Shown: positions 8,053 through 15,365 of the stretch, one piece after another | Layout: the number at the start of each line of letters is the position of its first letter | How positions within the stretch are numbered: position 1 is the first letter of the stretch | Assembly (NCBI GenBank): GCA_002366725.1 | Contig: DFBT01000017.1 | Span: 7,871 to 23,317, forward strand | DNA from: Caldifarciminota bacterium UBA3073 | GTDB taxonomy: Bacteria; Hydrothermota; UBA3073 | DNA length: 15,447 bases | Direction: 5' to 3' | Position numbers and translations under genes: made by a program | Notes under the pieces: generated by a model | Seen by the model: the letters and a program-made list of their open reading frames with translations, nothing else | The model's database searches: none | Told to the model about the DNA's origin: nothing

Positions 8053-8457
8053 ATGGGTGTAAAGCACATGGACTTCGTATTATTTGACCCCACATACCAT
8101 TTATCGAAAGCCTCGAGGGGCGAATGGTTTCCGCATATCGATTTATACGAAGACGATGTATCGTTTTTTCTCATTCTGGAACTCGCCGGCGTCGAAAAAC
8201 AGGACTTGAAGATCACCATCGAGGATGAGCTGGTTGTAAAGATCCGGGGAGAGAGAAAAAATGTTCTCAGGAGCAAAAAGAACGCATGTCATTACAAGGT
8301 AGAAATAAGGTCCGGGAACTTTGCGAGAGATATAATCTTGCCACAGAAGATAGATACGAGAGATATCCATGTGGAACAACTCAATGGAATATTTAAGTTG
8401 ACTTTAAACAAAAAGGTTCCCCAAAAAATCACTGTAATCGAGCCAAAAGACCAATAA
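8053..8457 (+). CDS. Hsp20/alpha-crystallin family small heat-shock protein
   Basis: A 134-residue ATP-independent holdase chaperone that keeps unfolding proteins soluble. The N-terminal arm is short (about 1-25). The alpha-crystallin domain runs from WFPHIDLYEDD to about residue 125, with the ELAGVEKQDLKITIEDELVV block, the HYKVEIRSGNFARDIILP strand typical of bacterial Hsp20, and the VEQLNGIFKLTL block (usual form A...NGVL). The C-terminal extension ends VPQKITVIEPKDQ; ITV may serve as the I/V-x-I/V motif that docks subunits in oligomers. The start is uncertain: ATG 8053 has no clear ribosome-binding site, while the in-frame ATG at 8068 has GGGTG seven bases upstream and would remove only MGVKH. 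It sits 18 bp after the SAM hydrolase gene and about 90 bp before lon, a grouping that makes sense for protein quality control. No heat-shock operator such as CIRCE is visible. Confidence 0.93.
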   Translation: MGVKHMDFVLFDPTYHLSKASRGEWFPHIDLYEDDVSFFLILELAGVEKQDLKITIEDELVVKIRGERKNVLRSKKNACHYKVEIRSGNFARDIILPQKIDTRDIHVEQLNGIFKLTLNKKVPQKITVIEPKDQ

Positions 8458-8474
8458 AAAATAACATGGGATTA

Positions 8475-8497
8475 ACCACGGAGAACCATGGATAACA
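8475..8497. repeat. Short ACCACGGAGAACCATGGAT-type intergenic repeat
   Basis: The spacer between hsp20 and lon carries two tandem-like copies of a roughly 10-base unit (ACCACGGAGA then ACCATGGATA). It resembles the accacggagaacacgg-style simple repeats seen in spacers of many uncultured bacterial genomes. The remainder of the spacer holds the lon ribosome-binding site and no other recognisable element. Confidence 0.5.
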
Positions 8498-8536
8498 CCA
8501 ATCCTGTTCTAAACTGATAAACTTCAATAATACAAT

Positions 8537-8543
8537 CGGAGGA
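8537..8543 (+). promoter_or_regulatory. Strong Shine-Dalgarno for lon
   Basis: CGGAGGA ends a few bases before the ATG at 8547, with GGAGG 4 bases from the start codon. This supports the chosen lon start, which also matches the usual beginning of the Lon N domain (PVLPLSDTAVFPN). Confidence 0.85.
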
Positions 8544-8546
8544 TAG

Positions 8547-10886
8547 ATGAAAGAAACCATTCCCAACATACTGCCAGTATTACCCTTATCCGATACGGCT
8601 GTGTTTCCCAATCTACTTGTTCCATTAGTGAGGGACGACGAGTCGTCTAAAAAACTCGTGGATGATGCACTATCCGCAGATAAGATCATTGGCAGTTTTG
8701 CCAAGAAAAAAGACGGCGGGTTGTACGAAGTGGGCACCGCTTCACTCATATTGAGATTTCTGCGAATTCCAGACGGAAGCATAAGGATACTCATTCAGGG
8801 AATAGAGAGAATAAGACTAAAAAGAATTGTGCAGGACAGACCTTATATGAAGGCAGAGATAGAGGTGCTTAAGGAGATAGAAACAAAAGATATAGAGATA
8901 GAGGCATTGATGAGGAATGTCTCCACAACATTCCGCAACATAATAAATCTCGCCCCGTATTTACCAGACGAACTCACGGTGATGCTTGAGAACATCCACA
9001 CGGCGGGCAGATTGGCCGATTTCGTTATTGCGCAACTGAATGTGAATATTGAAGAAAAACAGACTATATTGGAAACCATGGATGTAAAAGAGAGATTGAA
9101 GAGACTTCTGCCCATCCTGACAAAAGAACAAAGCATACTTGAGCTGGGGGAAAAGATACGATCGGAGGTTAAAACAGAAATGGGAAAAAATCAACGAGAG
9201 TATTACCTGAGAGAGCAACTACGAGCCATACAGAAGGAACTCGGTGAGAAGGATGAAAAAACTATAGAGATAGAGGAATTGGCACAGAAGATAGAGAAGG
9301 CAAAACTCCCAAAAGAGGCGGAGAAGGTCGCTCGCAAGGAACTTCAAAGGCTCAAGATAATTCCCCCTCAGGCGGCAGAATATATAGTCGTAAGAACATA
9401 TCTCGACTGGCTTGTGTCCCTTCCGTGGATAAAGCAGACAAAAGACAGGTTGGACATAGACAGGGTGAAAAGAATCCTCGATAACGACCACTACGATCTC
9501 GAAGATGTAAAAGAAAGGGTCTTGCAGTATCTTTCTGTGAGGAAGCTTAAATCCGATACAAAGGGTCCCATCCTATGTTTCGTGGGACCTCCCGGGGTTG
9601 GTAAGACATCACTTGGAATGTCCATTGCAAGGGCACTCGGGCGAAAATTTATCAGGTTCTCCCTCGGAGGAGTGAGAGATGAGGCAGAGATAAGGGGGCA
9701 CAGGAGGACATATGTGGGTGCACTACCCGGAAGAATCATTCAGAGTCTGCGTAGGGCGGGCTCAGGTAATCCCATATTCATGCTCGACGAAGTCGATAAG
9801 ATAGGCATGGACTTCAGGGGGGACCCCGCATCTGCCCTTCTTGAGGTACTCGACCCCGAACAGAACCACGCGTTTATGGACCATTATCTCGATGTTCCAT
9901 TTGACCTGTCAAAGGTCATGTTTATAACCACGGCAAATATTACCGATACCATACCTCCAGCACTTCTGGACAGGATGGAGACGCTAAAACTACCCGGCTA
10001 TGTGATGGAAGAGAAACTACAGATTGCAAAAAAATTTCTGCTACCAAAACAGTTAAAAGAAAACGGTCTCACGAGGAGATATATAAGGTTCGAGGATGGT
10101 ACAATAAGGCGGGTGATAAGTGATTACACGAGAGAAGCGGGAGTCAGAAATCTCGAAAGAGAGATCGCGACCTGCATGAGAAAGGTCGCCATGGAGATTG
10201 CAAGGGGAAACAGAAAAAGAAAAGTTATATCCTCCGAAAACCTGCCCGACTTTCTCGGTCCTCCCAAATTCTACCAGGAACTTGCGGAAATGAAAGGAGA
10301 GATGGGAATCGCAACGGGACTTGCGTGGACGCCCGCGGGTGGCGATATTATGTTCATTGAGAGCACGAAGATGAAAGGCAAGAAGCTGCTTACCCTCACG
10401 GGACAACTCGGTGAAGTAATGCAGGAAAGCGCAAAAGCTGCCCTCTCCTATGTGAGGTCACAGGCGAAGAAGTATAAAATCGACAGCGGTATTTTTGATA
10501 AATACGATATTCACATACATGTGCCGGAGGGCGCCATACCCAAGGACGGTCCATCCGCCGGCGTTGCGGTCGCCATCGCACTCATCTCACTATTTACGGA
10601 AAAACCCATAAACCCAAAGGTTGCCATGACGGGTGAGATCACCCTGAGGGGCAAGGTCTTACCCGTGGGGGGAGTCAAGGAGAAGGTGCTCGCCGCCAAA
10701 CGAGCGGGCATTGAAAAGGTGATACTCCCCAAATGGAATGAAAAGGATTTAAAGGAGATACCGGATAGAGAAAAGGAGGGCTTAAAATTTACATTTGTTG
10801 AGAGGGTAGATGAGGTAGTGAAAGAGGCGCTTTTAGACCGGGGGCGAAAAAAGCAAAAGACAAATAGTTTGTTAGATTCTAACTAA
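8547..10886 (+). CDS. lon: ATP-dependent Lon protease (LonA type)
   Basis: A 779-residue cytoplasmic protease that unfolds and degrades damaged and short-lived regulatory proteins, working as a hexamer. The N-terminal substrate-binding LON domain spans about residues 8-205 (starts PVLPLSDTAVFPN), followed by a helical/coiled-coil linker rich in Glu and Lys (about 205-300). The AAA+ module has Walker A GPPGVGKTS (347-355, K353) and Walker B FMLDEVDK (D414, E415). The C-terminal S16 peptidase domain has PKDGPSAG with catalytic S670 and GGVKEKVLAA with K713. The 43-residue distance equals that of E. coli S679/K722. Length matches the usual 780-800 residues, and there is no membrane segment as in archaeal LonB. 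A strong ribosome-binding site precedes the ATG. The location after hsp20 groups chaperone and protease. All catalytic residues are present, so the enzyme should be active. Confidence 0.98.
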   Translation: MKETIPNILPVLPLSDTAVFPNLLVPLVRDDESSKKLVDDALSADKIIGSFAKKKDGGLYEVGTASLILRFLRIPDGSIRILIQGIERIRLKRIVQDRPYMKAEIEVLKEIETKDIEIEALMRNVSTTFRNIINLAPYLPDELTVMLENIHTAGRLADFVIAQLNVNIEEKQTILETMDVKERLKRLLPILTKEQSILELGEKIRSEVKTEMGKNQREYYLREQLRAIQKELGEKDEKTIEIEELAQKIEKAKLPKEAEKVARKELQRLKIIPPQAAEYIVVRTYLDWLVSLPWIKQTKDRLDIDRVKRILDNDHYDLEDVKERVLQYLSVRKLKSDTKGPILCFVGPPGVGKTSLGMSIARALGRKFIRFSLGGVRDEAEIRGHRRTYVGALPGRIIQSLRRAGSGNPIFMLDEVDKIGMDFRGDPASALLEVLDPEQNHAFMDHYLDVPFDLSKVMFITTANITDTIPPALLDRMETLKLPGYVMEEKLQIAKKFLLPKQLKENGLTRRYIRFEDGTIRRVISDYTREAGVRNLEREIATCMRKVAMEIARGNRKRKVISSENLPDFLGPPKFYQELAEMKGEMGIATGLAWTPAGGDIMFIESTKMKGKKLLTLTGQLGEVMQESAKAALSYVRSQAKKYKIDSGIFDKYDIHIHVPEGAIPKDGPSAGVAVAIALISLFTEKPINPKVAMTGEITLRGKVLPVGGVKEKVLAAKRAGIEKVILPKWNEKDLKEIPDREKEGLKFTFVERVDEVVKEALLDRGRKKQKTNSLLDSN

Positions 10887-10896
10887 CCAACTTCTA

Positions 10897-10918
10897 CCCC
10901 GCCGGCAGGCAGGCGTGG
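10897..10918. repeat. GC-rich imperfect hairpin repeat between lon and lysS
   Basis: CCCCGCC (10897-10903) can pair with GGCGTGG (10912-10918) with one mismatch, around a GGCAGGCA loop. The sequence is much more GC-rich than its surroundings. It resembles the ccgcctgcctgccggcgg-type palindromic repeats dispersed in many uncultured bacterial genomes. It lies 11 bases after the lon stop and could dampen read-through, but no T tract follows, so it is not called a terminator. Confidence 0.55.
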
Positions 10919-10938
10919 TTAATGCATATTCTTAGATT

Positions 10939-12417
10939 ATGTTCACATCCGAACAGGAAAAAATAAGGATAGCAAAACTCCTCTCCATAATCGAAAAAGG
11001 TATAAACCCTTACCCAAAAAGGTTTGACAGAACCCATACCGTTGGAGAGATAAAACGGTCATTTTGTGATGGAAAGGATGTGAGGGTGGCGGGCAGACTC
11101 GTTGCGCTGAGGAAACACGGTAAATCTACCTTTGGCAATATACTGGACGATGGGGAGAAAATACAGATTTATCTGAAGAAAGATATGCTCGGTGAAAAAT
11201 ACTCCCTGCTTGAATTTCTGGATATAGGCGATTTTCTGGGTATCCGGGGAAACACATTTACCACGCATACCGGCGAGCCCACAATACTCGTTGAAGACCT
11301 CGTTTTGCTCTCAAAATCCATCTCACCACTTCCCGAAAAGTGGCACGGCTTGCAGGACAAAGAGCTGAGATACAGACGGAGATATATCGATTTTATTGTT
11401 AATCCAGAATCCAGAGGTTCAATAGAAACGAGGGCAAAGATATTGAGATTGACAAGGAAGTTTCTCGATGACAGGGGTTTTCTTGAGATAGAGACGCCAA
11501 TATTGCAACCCCTTTATGGTGGGGCATTTGCAGAACCATTCAAGACACATTATCGTGCACTGGACAGGGAGTTTTTCATGAGAATATCGGATGAATTATA
11601 TCTGAAGAGACTCATCTGCGGCGGCTTTAACAAGGTTTACGAAATTGGCAGGGATTTCAGAAATGAGGGACAGGACAGGTTGCACAACCCGGAATTCACA
11701 CAACTCGAATTATACGAGGCATATAAGGACTACACAGATATTAAAAATCTCGTCGAGGAATTATTTTCCCATCTCACACAGAATCTTTACGGGAGTAGAA
11801 AAATCAATTACGGGGAATTAGAATTGGACTTCGCATCTCCCTGGGAAACCATACCGTACTTCGATGCAATCGCGAAGTATACGAACTACGACCTCTACAA
11901 TGCGGACTACAAATATGTGAGGAGGGTAGCAGAGCAACTTAAAATAGATGTATCGGAGTGTTCCGCGACCGTAAAGTCTGGGAAAAATCTCACGCCATCA
12001 TACATCAGAGATAAATTAATAGATAAAATATTTGGCGACGAAGTCATCCCGATGATAGAACAACCCACATTCATCACAGACTATCCCAAGTCCATCTCCC
12101 CTCTTGCAAAGGAGAAAGAAGATAATCCAGACCTCGTTGAAAGGTTTGAGCCGGTTATCGCGGGTATAGAAATCGGAAATGCCTTTTCTGAACTTAATGA
12201 CCCGCTCGAGCAGCAAAAGAGGTTTATGGAGCAGATGTCGATGAGAGAGGAGGGTGACAAGGAGACACAGCCTCTCGATGAGGATTTTCTGAAAGCCCTC
12301 GGTATGGGCATGCCCCCAACTGGAGGACTTGGACTGGGCATGGATAGAATAAGTATGATTCTTTCCAATTCAAGCACAATAAAGGATGTAATAGCATTTC
12401 CACAAATGAGATGGTGA
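10939..12417 (+). CDS. lysS: Lysyl-tRNA synthetase, class II
   Basis: A 492-residue cytoplasmic enzyme that charges tRNA-Lys with lysine using ATP. The N-terminal OB-fold anticodon-binding domain spans about residues 45-140, starting after GINPYPKRF. The class II catalytic core has motif 1 near RAKILRLTRKFLDDRGFLEIETP, motif 2 with FRNEG at 240-244 (ATP-contacting R241) followed by HNPEFTQLELYEAY, and motif 3 as PPTGGLGLGMDRISM (459 onward, R470). The block DYPKSISPLAKEKEDNP and the FSELNDPLEQQKRF block identify LysRS rather than Asp/Asn enzymes. Positions usually reading GIDxxHNPEFT and GxREIANAFSELN are GQDRLHNPEFT and GIEIGNAFSELN here, within family variation. Length is near the normal 490-510. 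No clear Shine-Dalgarno precedes ATG 10939, but no better in-frame start exists and the N terminus fits the family. mreD begins 28 bp downstream, so a lysS-mreD-flippase transcript is likely. Confidence 0.97.
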   Translation: MFTSEQEKIRIAKLLSIIEKGINPYPKRFDRTHTVGEIKRSFCDGKDVRVAGRLVALRKHGKSTFGNILDDGEKIQIYLKKDMLGEKYSLLEFLDIGDFLGIRGNTFTTHTGEPTILVEDLVLLSKSISPLPEKWHGLQDKELRYRRRYIDFIVNPESRGSIETRAKILRLTRKFLDDRGFLEIETPILQPLYGGAFAEPFKTHYRALDREFFMRISDELYLKRLICGGFNKVYEIGRDFRNEGQDRLHNPEFTQLELYEAYKDYTDIKNLVEELFSHLTQNLYGSRKINYGELELDFASPWETIPYFDAIAKYTNYDLYNADYKYVRRVAEQLKIDVSECSATVKSGKNLTPSYIRDKLIDKIFGDEVIPMIEQPTFITDYPKSISPLAKEKEDNPDLVERFEPVIAGIEIGNAFSELNDPLEQQKRFMEQMSMREEGDKETQPLDEDFLKALGMGMPPTGGLGLGMDRISMILSNSSTIKDVIAFPQMRW

Positions 12418-12445
12418 AAGGTTTTACCTGGTAATACCTCAACTT

Positions 12446-12910
12446 ATGCGGGATTTTATATTTATCCTTATAGCCATCTTTGCCTGTATAGTTCAGAGCA
12501 CGCTTGTTCAGTTCATATCTATAGGTCGTGCCGTTCCAGACCTCATTCTCATTGTCATATGTTATGTTGGACTGTTTCACGGGAAAAAGGCTATGTGGTA
12601 CGGTTTTGGAACGGGCCTTTTCGTCGATCTATACACCATAAGGGGGTTTGGATACAATATACTCGTAAAAACAGCCATTGGATGGCTGCTCGGTTACTTC
12701 AGCAATTATCTATACAAGAAAAAGATATTGGCACAGTCCATTATACTCCTTCTTGCAGTATGGATACAGGACCTCATAATTGCCATACCGAAGGGACAAT
12801 TCTATTTCCGTACATTCTACGGCAGAATATTTCCATCCAGTATATATACGGTAGCTATCGGAATTCCCCTATTTTTCCTATTCCGGAGGATTGACAGAGA
12901 AGGTGAGTAA
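12446..12910 (+). CDS. mreD: Rod shape-determining protein MreD
   Basis: A 154-residue, very hydrophobic protein with about five membrane segments (about residues 3-22, 31-46, 52-68, 95-113 and 130-147). The pattern QSTLVQFISIGRAVPDLILIVICYVGLFHGKKAMWYGFGTGLFVDLYTIRGFGYN matches the MreD signature of PDLxLIxxxYxGLxxG followed by GFxxGLxxDL near the middle. MreD is an inner-membrane part of the elongasome that directs lateral-wall peptidoglycan synthesis with MreB, MreC, RodA and PBP2. The usual partners mreB and mreC are not in this window. The ATG has no obvious ribosome-binding site, suggesting coupling with lysS 28 bp upstream. The stop codon directly abuts the ATG of the following flippase-like gene. 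A generic small ECF-S or MreD-like membrane protein is the alternative, but the motif order makes MreD clearly the best call. Confidence 0.85.
   Translation: MRDFIFILIAIFACIVQSTLVQFISIGRAVPDLILIVICYVGLFHGKKAMWYGFGTGLFVDLYTIRGFGYNILVKTAIGWLLGYFSNYLYKKKILAQSIILLLAVWIQDLIIAIPKGQFYFRTFYGRIFPSSIYTVAIGIPLFFLFRRIDREGE
12900..12906 (+). promoter_or_regulatory. Shine-Dalgarno for the flippase-like gene, inside the end of mreD
   Basis: AAGGTGA lies within the last codons of mreD and ends four bases before ATG 12911, which directly follows the mreD stop TAA (12908-12910). The arrangement implies tight translational coupling of the two membrane proteins. Confidence 0.7.
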
Positions 12911-13945
12911 ATGCAGAAATTGGATATGAGGCTCGTCAGAAGGATGTTACGGATATTTCTGATCATTACTGTCGCTTCAATTACACTTCTCTTGCTCTTT
13001 ACCGTTACAAAAGATACCCTTCCATCCTTAACAAAGATAAATCCGTTCTATCTCCTTCTCGCACTCATTACAATCTTATTTTACATCTGGTTTGAGACCC
13101 TCTGGCTGAGAATTCTGGTGTGGAGTGTGTCCGGATGGATGTCGCTTACCGGCGCCATGGAATTTATTCTTGGCGGTTCATTCCTCACACTTGTGCCCTT
13201 TGGCGTTGCTGGTGTTCCGCTTCAGATGTATATACTCCACAGAGAGAATGGGCTTTCCATCGGAGAATCCGGCAGCGTCCTGCTTATGAGAAGCCTGCTT
13301 CTCACTCTGATCTTACCCGTGGTGCTTCCCATCGTATATATTTACTACAGCACAATCTTTCAGCAAGGATTTGTGTTAAATATCTCAAGATACCTTCTTG
13401 TAGCCGTGGGACTGGGTATATTGATACTCGTACTTGGTTCGCTAAATACAGATAGAACGAGGGGTTTCCTGTACAGATTTGCGAAGAGCAAAAAGGCAAG
13501 GGGTATTGTCGATAGAGTGACAAAAGAAATATTTAATATGAAATCCACATTGAGGCAATTTTTCGTCCGTGGGAAGTGGAAACTTCCCCTCGCATTTCTC
13601 GTTGCCTGTGTCTCAAGGGCGTGTTTTTTTTTCCTTCCCTACCCCATATTGAGGGGCATTGGGCTTTCTCCTCCAGTCCTGCAGACTATGATAACTCAGA
13701 TAATTCTTTCATACCTGCTACTCTTTGCCCCCACTCCGGGAGCAAGTGGAATAGCCGAAGGTGGTGGATTTCTACTCTTTAAGCCGCTGTGTCCCGAGCA
13801 TCTCCTGGGGATATTTATCGTCCTCTGGAGATTCTTCTCGTACTATCTGCTTGTGATACTCGGGGGTATTCTACTTGCGAGAATGGTCTCGGTAGATAAA
13901 TTGGGAATGGAAGAAGCAGAAAAATCTTTACTGGACGCAGATTAA
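12911..13945 (+). CDS. Flippase-like membrane protein (UPF0104 / lysylphosphatidylglycerol synthase TM region)
   Basis: A 344-residue protein with about eight membrane helices. Family marks are LGGSFLTLVPFGVAGVPLQMYIL (about 88-109) and PTPGASGIAEGG (274-285), the characteristic UPF0104/AglD/MprF-N signature, followed by LWRFFSYYLLVILGG. This domain forms the flippase half of MprF, which moves aminoacylated phospholipid across the membrane; stand-alone members are linked to lipid or glycolipid transport and mostly lack assigned substrates. The chain stops soon after the last helix, so the MprF aminoacyl-transferase domain (DUF2156) is absent. It directly abuts mreD and follows lysS in the same direction, suggesting one envelope-related transcription unit. 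The last residues (SLLDAD) and the stop are encoded inside a short dispersed repeat (13934-13960), so the native C terminus may have been remodelled. The substrate cannot be inferred from sequence. Confidence 0.85.
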   Translation: MQKLDMRLVRRMLRIFLIITVASITLLLLFTVTKDTLPSLTKINPFYLLLALITILFYIWFETLWLRILVWSVSGWMSLTGAMEFILGGSFLTLVPFGVAGVPLQMYILHRENGLSIGESGSVLLMRSLLLTLILPVVLPIVYIYYSTIFQQGFVLNISRYLLVAVGLGILILVLGSLNTDRTRGFLYRFAKSKKARGIVDRVTKEIFNMKSTLRQFFVRGKWKLPLAFLVACVSRACFFFLPYPILRGIGLSPPVLQTMITQIILSYLLLFAPTPGASGIAEGGGFLLFKPLCPEHLLGIFIVLWRFFSYYLLVILGGILLARMVSVDKLGMEEAEKSLLDAD

Positions 13946-13960
13946 CGCAGATGGACGCAG
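13934..13960. repeat. GACGCAGAT-type 10-bp repeat overlapping the flippase-gene stop
   Basis: GACGCAG (13934-13940), AACGCAG (13944-13950) and GACGCAG (13954-13960) recur with an exact 10-bp period. The first copy encodes the final D-A-D of the flippase-like protein, and the stop TAA (13943-13945) lies in the first linker. Confidence 0.7.
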
Positions 13961-13983
13961 TAGTTAAAAAGTCAAAGGTAAAA

Positions 13984-14006
13984 CTGAAATCTAAAATCTG
14001 TAATCT
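13984..14006 (+). repeat. 23-bp module upstream of purA
   Basis: CTGAAATCT, five bases AAAAT, then CTGTAATCT. It matches the module upstream of the VWA gene (1938-1960) in the same sense orientation at 21 of 23 positions, the two differences being an exchange of A and T at matching places in the two halves. Confidence 0.75.
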
Positions 14007-14014
14007 TTAGCCTT

Positions 14015-14021
14015 GGGGGGA
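14015..14021 (+). promoter_or_regulatory. Strong Shine-Dalgarno for purA
   Basis: GGGGGGA lies four bases before ATG 14026 and supports this start, which also gives the normal PurA N terminus with the GDEGKGK loop at residues 11-17. Confidence 0.75.
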
Positions 14022-14025
14022 ATAT

Positions 14026-15249
14026 ATGATTACGGTGGTCATCGGCACACACTTCGGTGATGAGGGAAAGGGAAAGATCGTTGACTATCTTGCAAGAGAT
14101 TGCCATATGGTGGTGCGGTACAACGGGGGAAATAACGCCGGACACACAATAATATCACCCCGGGGGAAACTTGTTCTTCACCTAATTCCCGCCGGCATAT
14201 TTAATCCAGACTGCATCTGTATTATAGGTCCCGGGGTGGTTATAAGACCGGGAAGTCTGTATGCCGAGATGGATGCACTGAGTGAGATGGGAATCAACCT
14301 CGAGGGCAGACTTTTCATAAGTTCAAGGGCACATATCGTTATGCCCTGGCACCTCGCCCTGGATGAGCTGGAGGATAAAAAGAAAAAGATAGGAACAACC
14401 AGGAGGGGAATAGGACCCACATATTCTGATAAAACAGCAAGAAATGGCATAAGGGCCGGGGATGCACTTTTATCGGGCTTCAAGAAAAAAGTAAGGGAGA
14501 TGTTTAATGAGAGAATGGAATTTCTGAAGAGAGAATACAAGTTTACTTTAGATGAAGACCTAAATGAGTGGCTGTACACCGAGGAGAAAATTGGAAAATA
14601 CATTACGGATACAGAGCCGATTATATGGAACGCGATGGAATGCGATAAAAATATATTATTGGAGGGGGCGCAGGGCACATTGCTCGATATAGACTTCGGC
14701 ACATTTCCATTCGTGACATCCTCGTCCACTACCGCCTCCGGTGCCTGTCAGGGTTCTGGTATCCCGCCAATGAGAATTGACAGGGTCATAGGTGTTGTGA
14801 AGGCATATACAACGAGGGTCGGCGAGGGTCCTCTCCCGACAGAGATTAAGGATGAGACAGGTGAGATGTTAAGAGAGAAGGGAGGAGAGTATGGAGCTAC
14901 AACTGGAAGGCCGAGAAGGTGCGGGTGGCTCGACGGCGTGCTCCTCAGATACGCGGTAAAACTATCGGGTATAACATCACTTGCACTCACAAAACTCGAT
15001 GTGCTCTCGGGTTTTGGGGAGATAAAGATATGTGAGGCATACAGGAGAGGCGATAAAAGATATACTTATCCACCTTTCAGTATAAACGATGTTCAACCTG
15101 TATATAAAATACTTCCGGGATGGAACGACATTGAAGACAATCTGCCTCAAAATGCTTTTGATTTTATAAAAGCCATAGAGAATATATCTGGCACAAAGGT
15201 TGGCATTGTATCCACAGGACCGGAAAGAAACGCCACGATGATATTATAG
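14026..15249 (+). CDS. purA: Adenylosuccinate synthetase
   Basis: A 407-residue cytoplasmic enzyme that joins IMP and aspartate using GTP to form adenylosuccinate, the first committed step from IMP to AMP. The N-terminal P-loop reads GDEGKGK (11-17), with D12 and H40 (in GNNAGHT) in the positions of the catalytic Asp13 and His41 of E. coli. Further family blocks are GIGPTYSDKTARNGIR, LLEGAQGTLLDIDFGTFPFVTSS, RVGEGPLPTE, GATTGRPRRCGWLD, LTKLDVL and the C-terminal VGIVSTGPERNATMIL. Residues before the P-loop are T-H-F where almost all homologues have Q-W (xQWGDEGKGK), an unusual variant. The length is slightly below the usual 425-435. A strong ribosome-binding site supports the start. The 80-bp gap to the upstream gene is made almost entirely of repeats and holds no clear promoter. 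No other purine gene is visible. Confidence 0.97.
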   Translation: MITVVIGTHFGDEGKGKIVDYLARDCHMVVRYNGGNNAGHTIISPRGKLVLHLIPAGIFNPDCICIIGPGVVIRPGSLYAEMDALSEMGINLEGRLFISSRAHIVMPWHLALDELEDKKKKIGTTRRGIGPTYSDKTARNGIRAGDALLSGFKKKVREMFNERMEFLKREYKFTLDEDLNEWLYTEEKIGKYITDTEPIIWNAMECDKNILLEGAQGTLLDIDFGTFPFVTSSSTTASGACQGSGIPPMRIDRVIGVVKAYTTRVGEGPLPTEIKDETGEMLREKGGEYGATTGRPRRCGWLDGVLLRYAVKLSGITSLALTKLDVLSGFGEIKICEAYRRGDKRYTYPPFSINDVQPVYKILPGWNDIEDNLPQNAFDFIKAIENISGTKVGIVSTGPERNATMIL

Positions 15250-15314
15250 ATCCATTCTAAGAGACAAGGGAATACTGTGAAAAATAATCCCAAAATATGC
15301 GTTGAGAAACCACG

Positions 15315-15365
15315 AGATTATCATCTCAAGATCCGTATGGACAAGATTATCATCTCAAGATCCGT
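15315..15365. repeat. 29-bp tandem repeat (about 1.8 copies)
   Basis: A 29-base unit (15315-15343) starting AGATTATCATCTCAAG and ending GTATGGACA is followed directly by a second, exact 22-base partial copy (15344-15365). GAGAT/ATCTC around TATC (15314-15327) forms a small perfect stem in the first copy. The shared core ATCCGTATGGA reappears at 15374-15384 and 15422-15432. Confidence 0.85.

Noticed and set aside
8508..8536. TACAAT as a -10 box for lon
   Set aside because: Transcription would start inside the Shine-Dalgarno and the -35 position (TCTAAA) does not match.
10871..10883. GTTAG-ATT-CTAAC inverted repeat at the end of lon as a terminator
   Set aside because: Only a 5-bp AT-rich stem within the final codons, with no T tract after it.
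13969..13997. TAAAAT as a -10 box for purA
   Set aside because: It is part of the 23-bp repeat module, and 17 bp upstream there is AAGTCA, not a usable -35 box.
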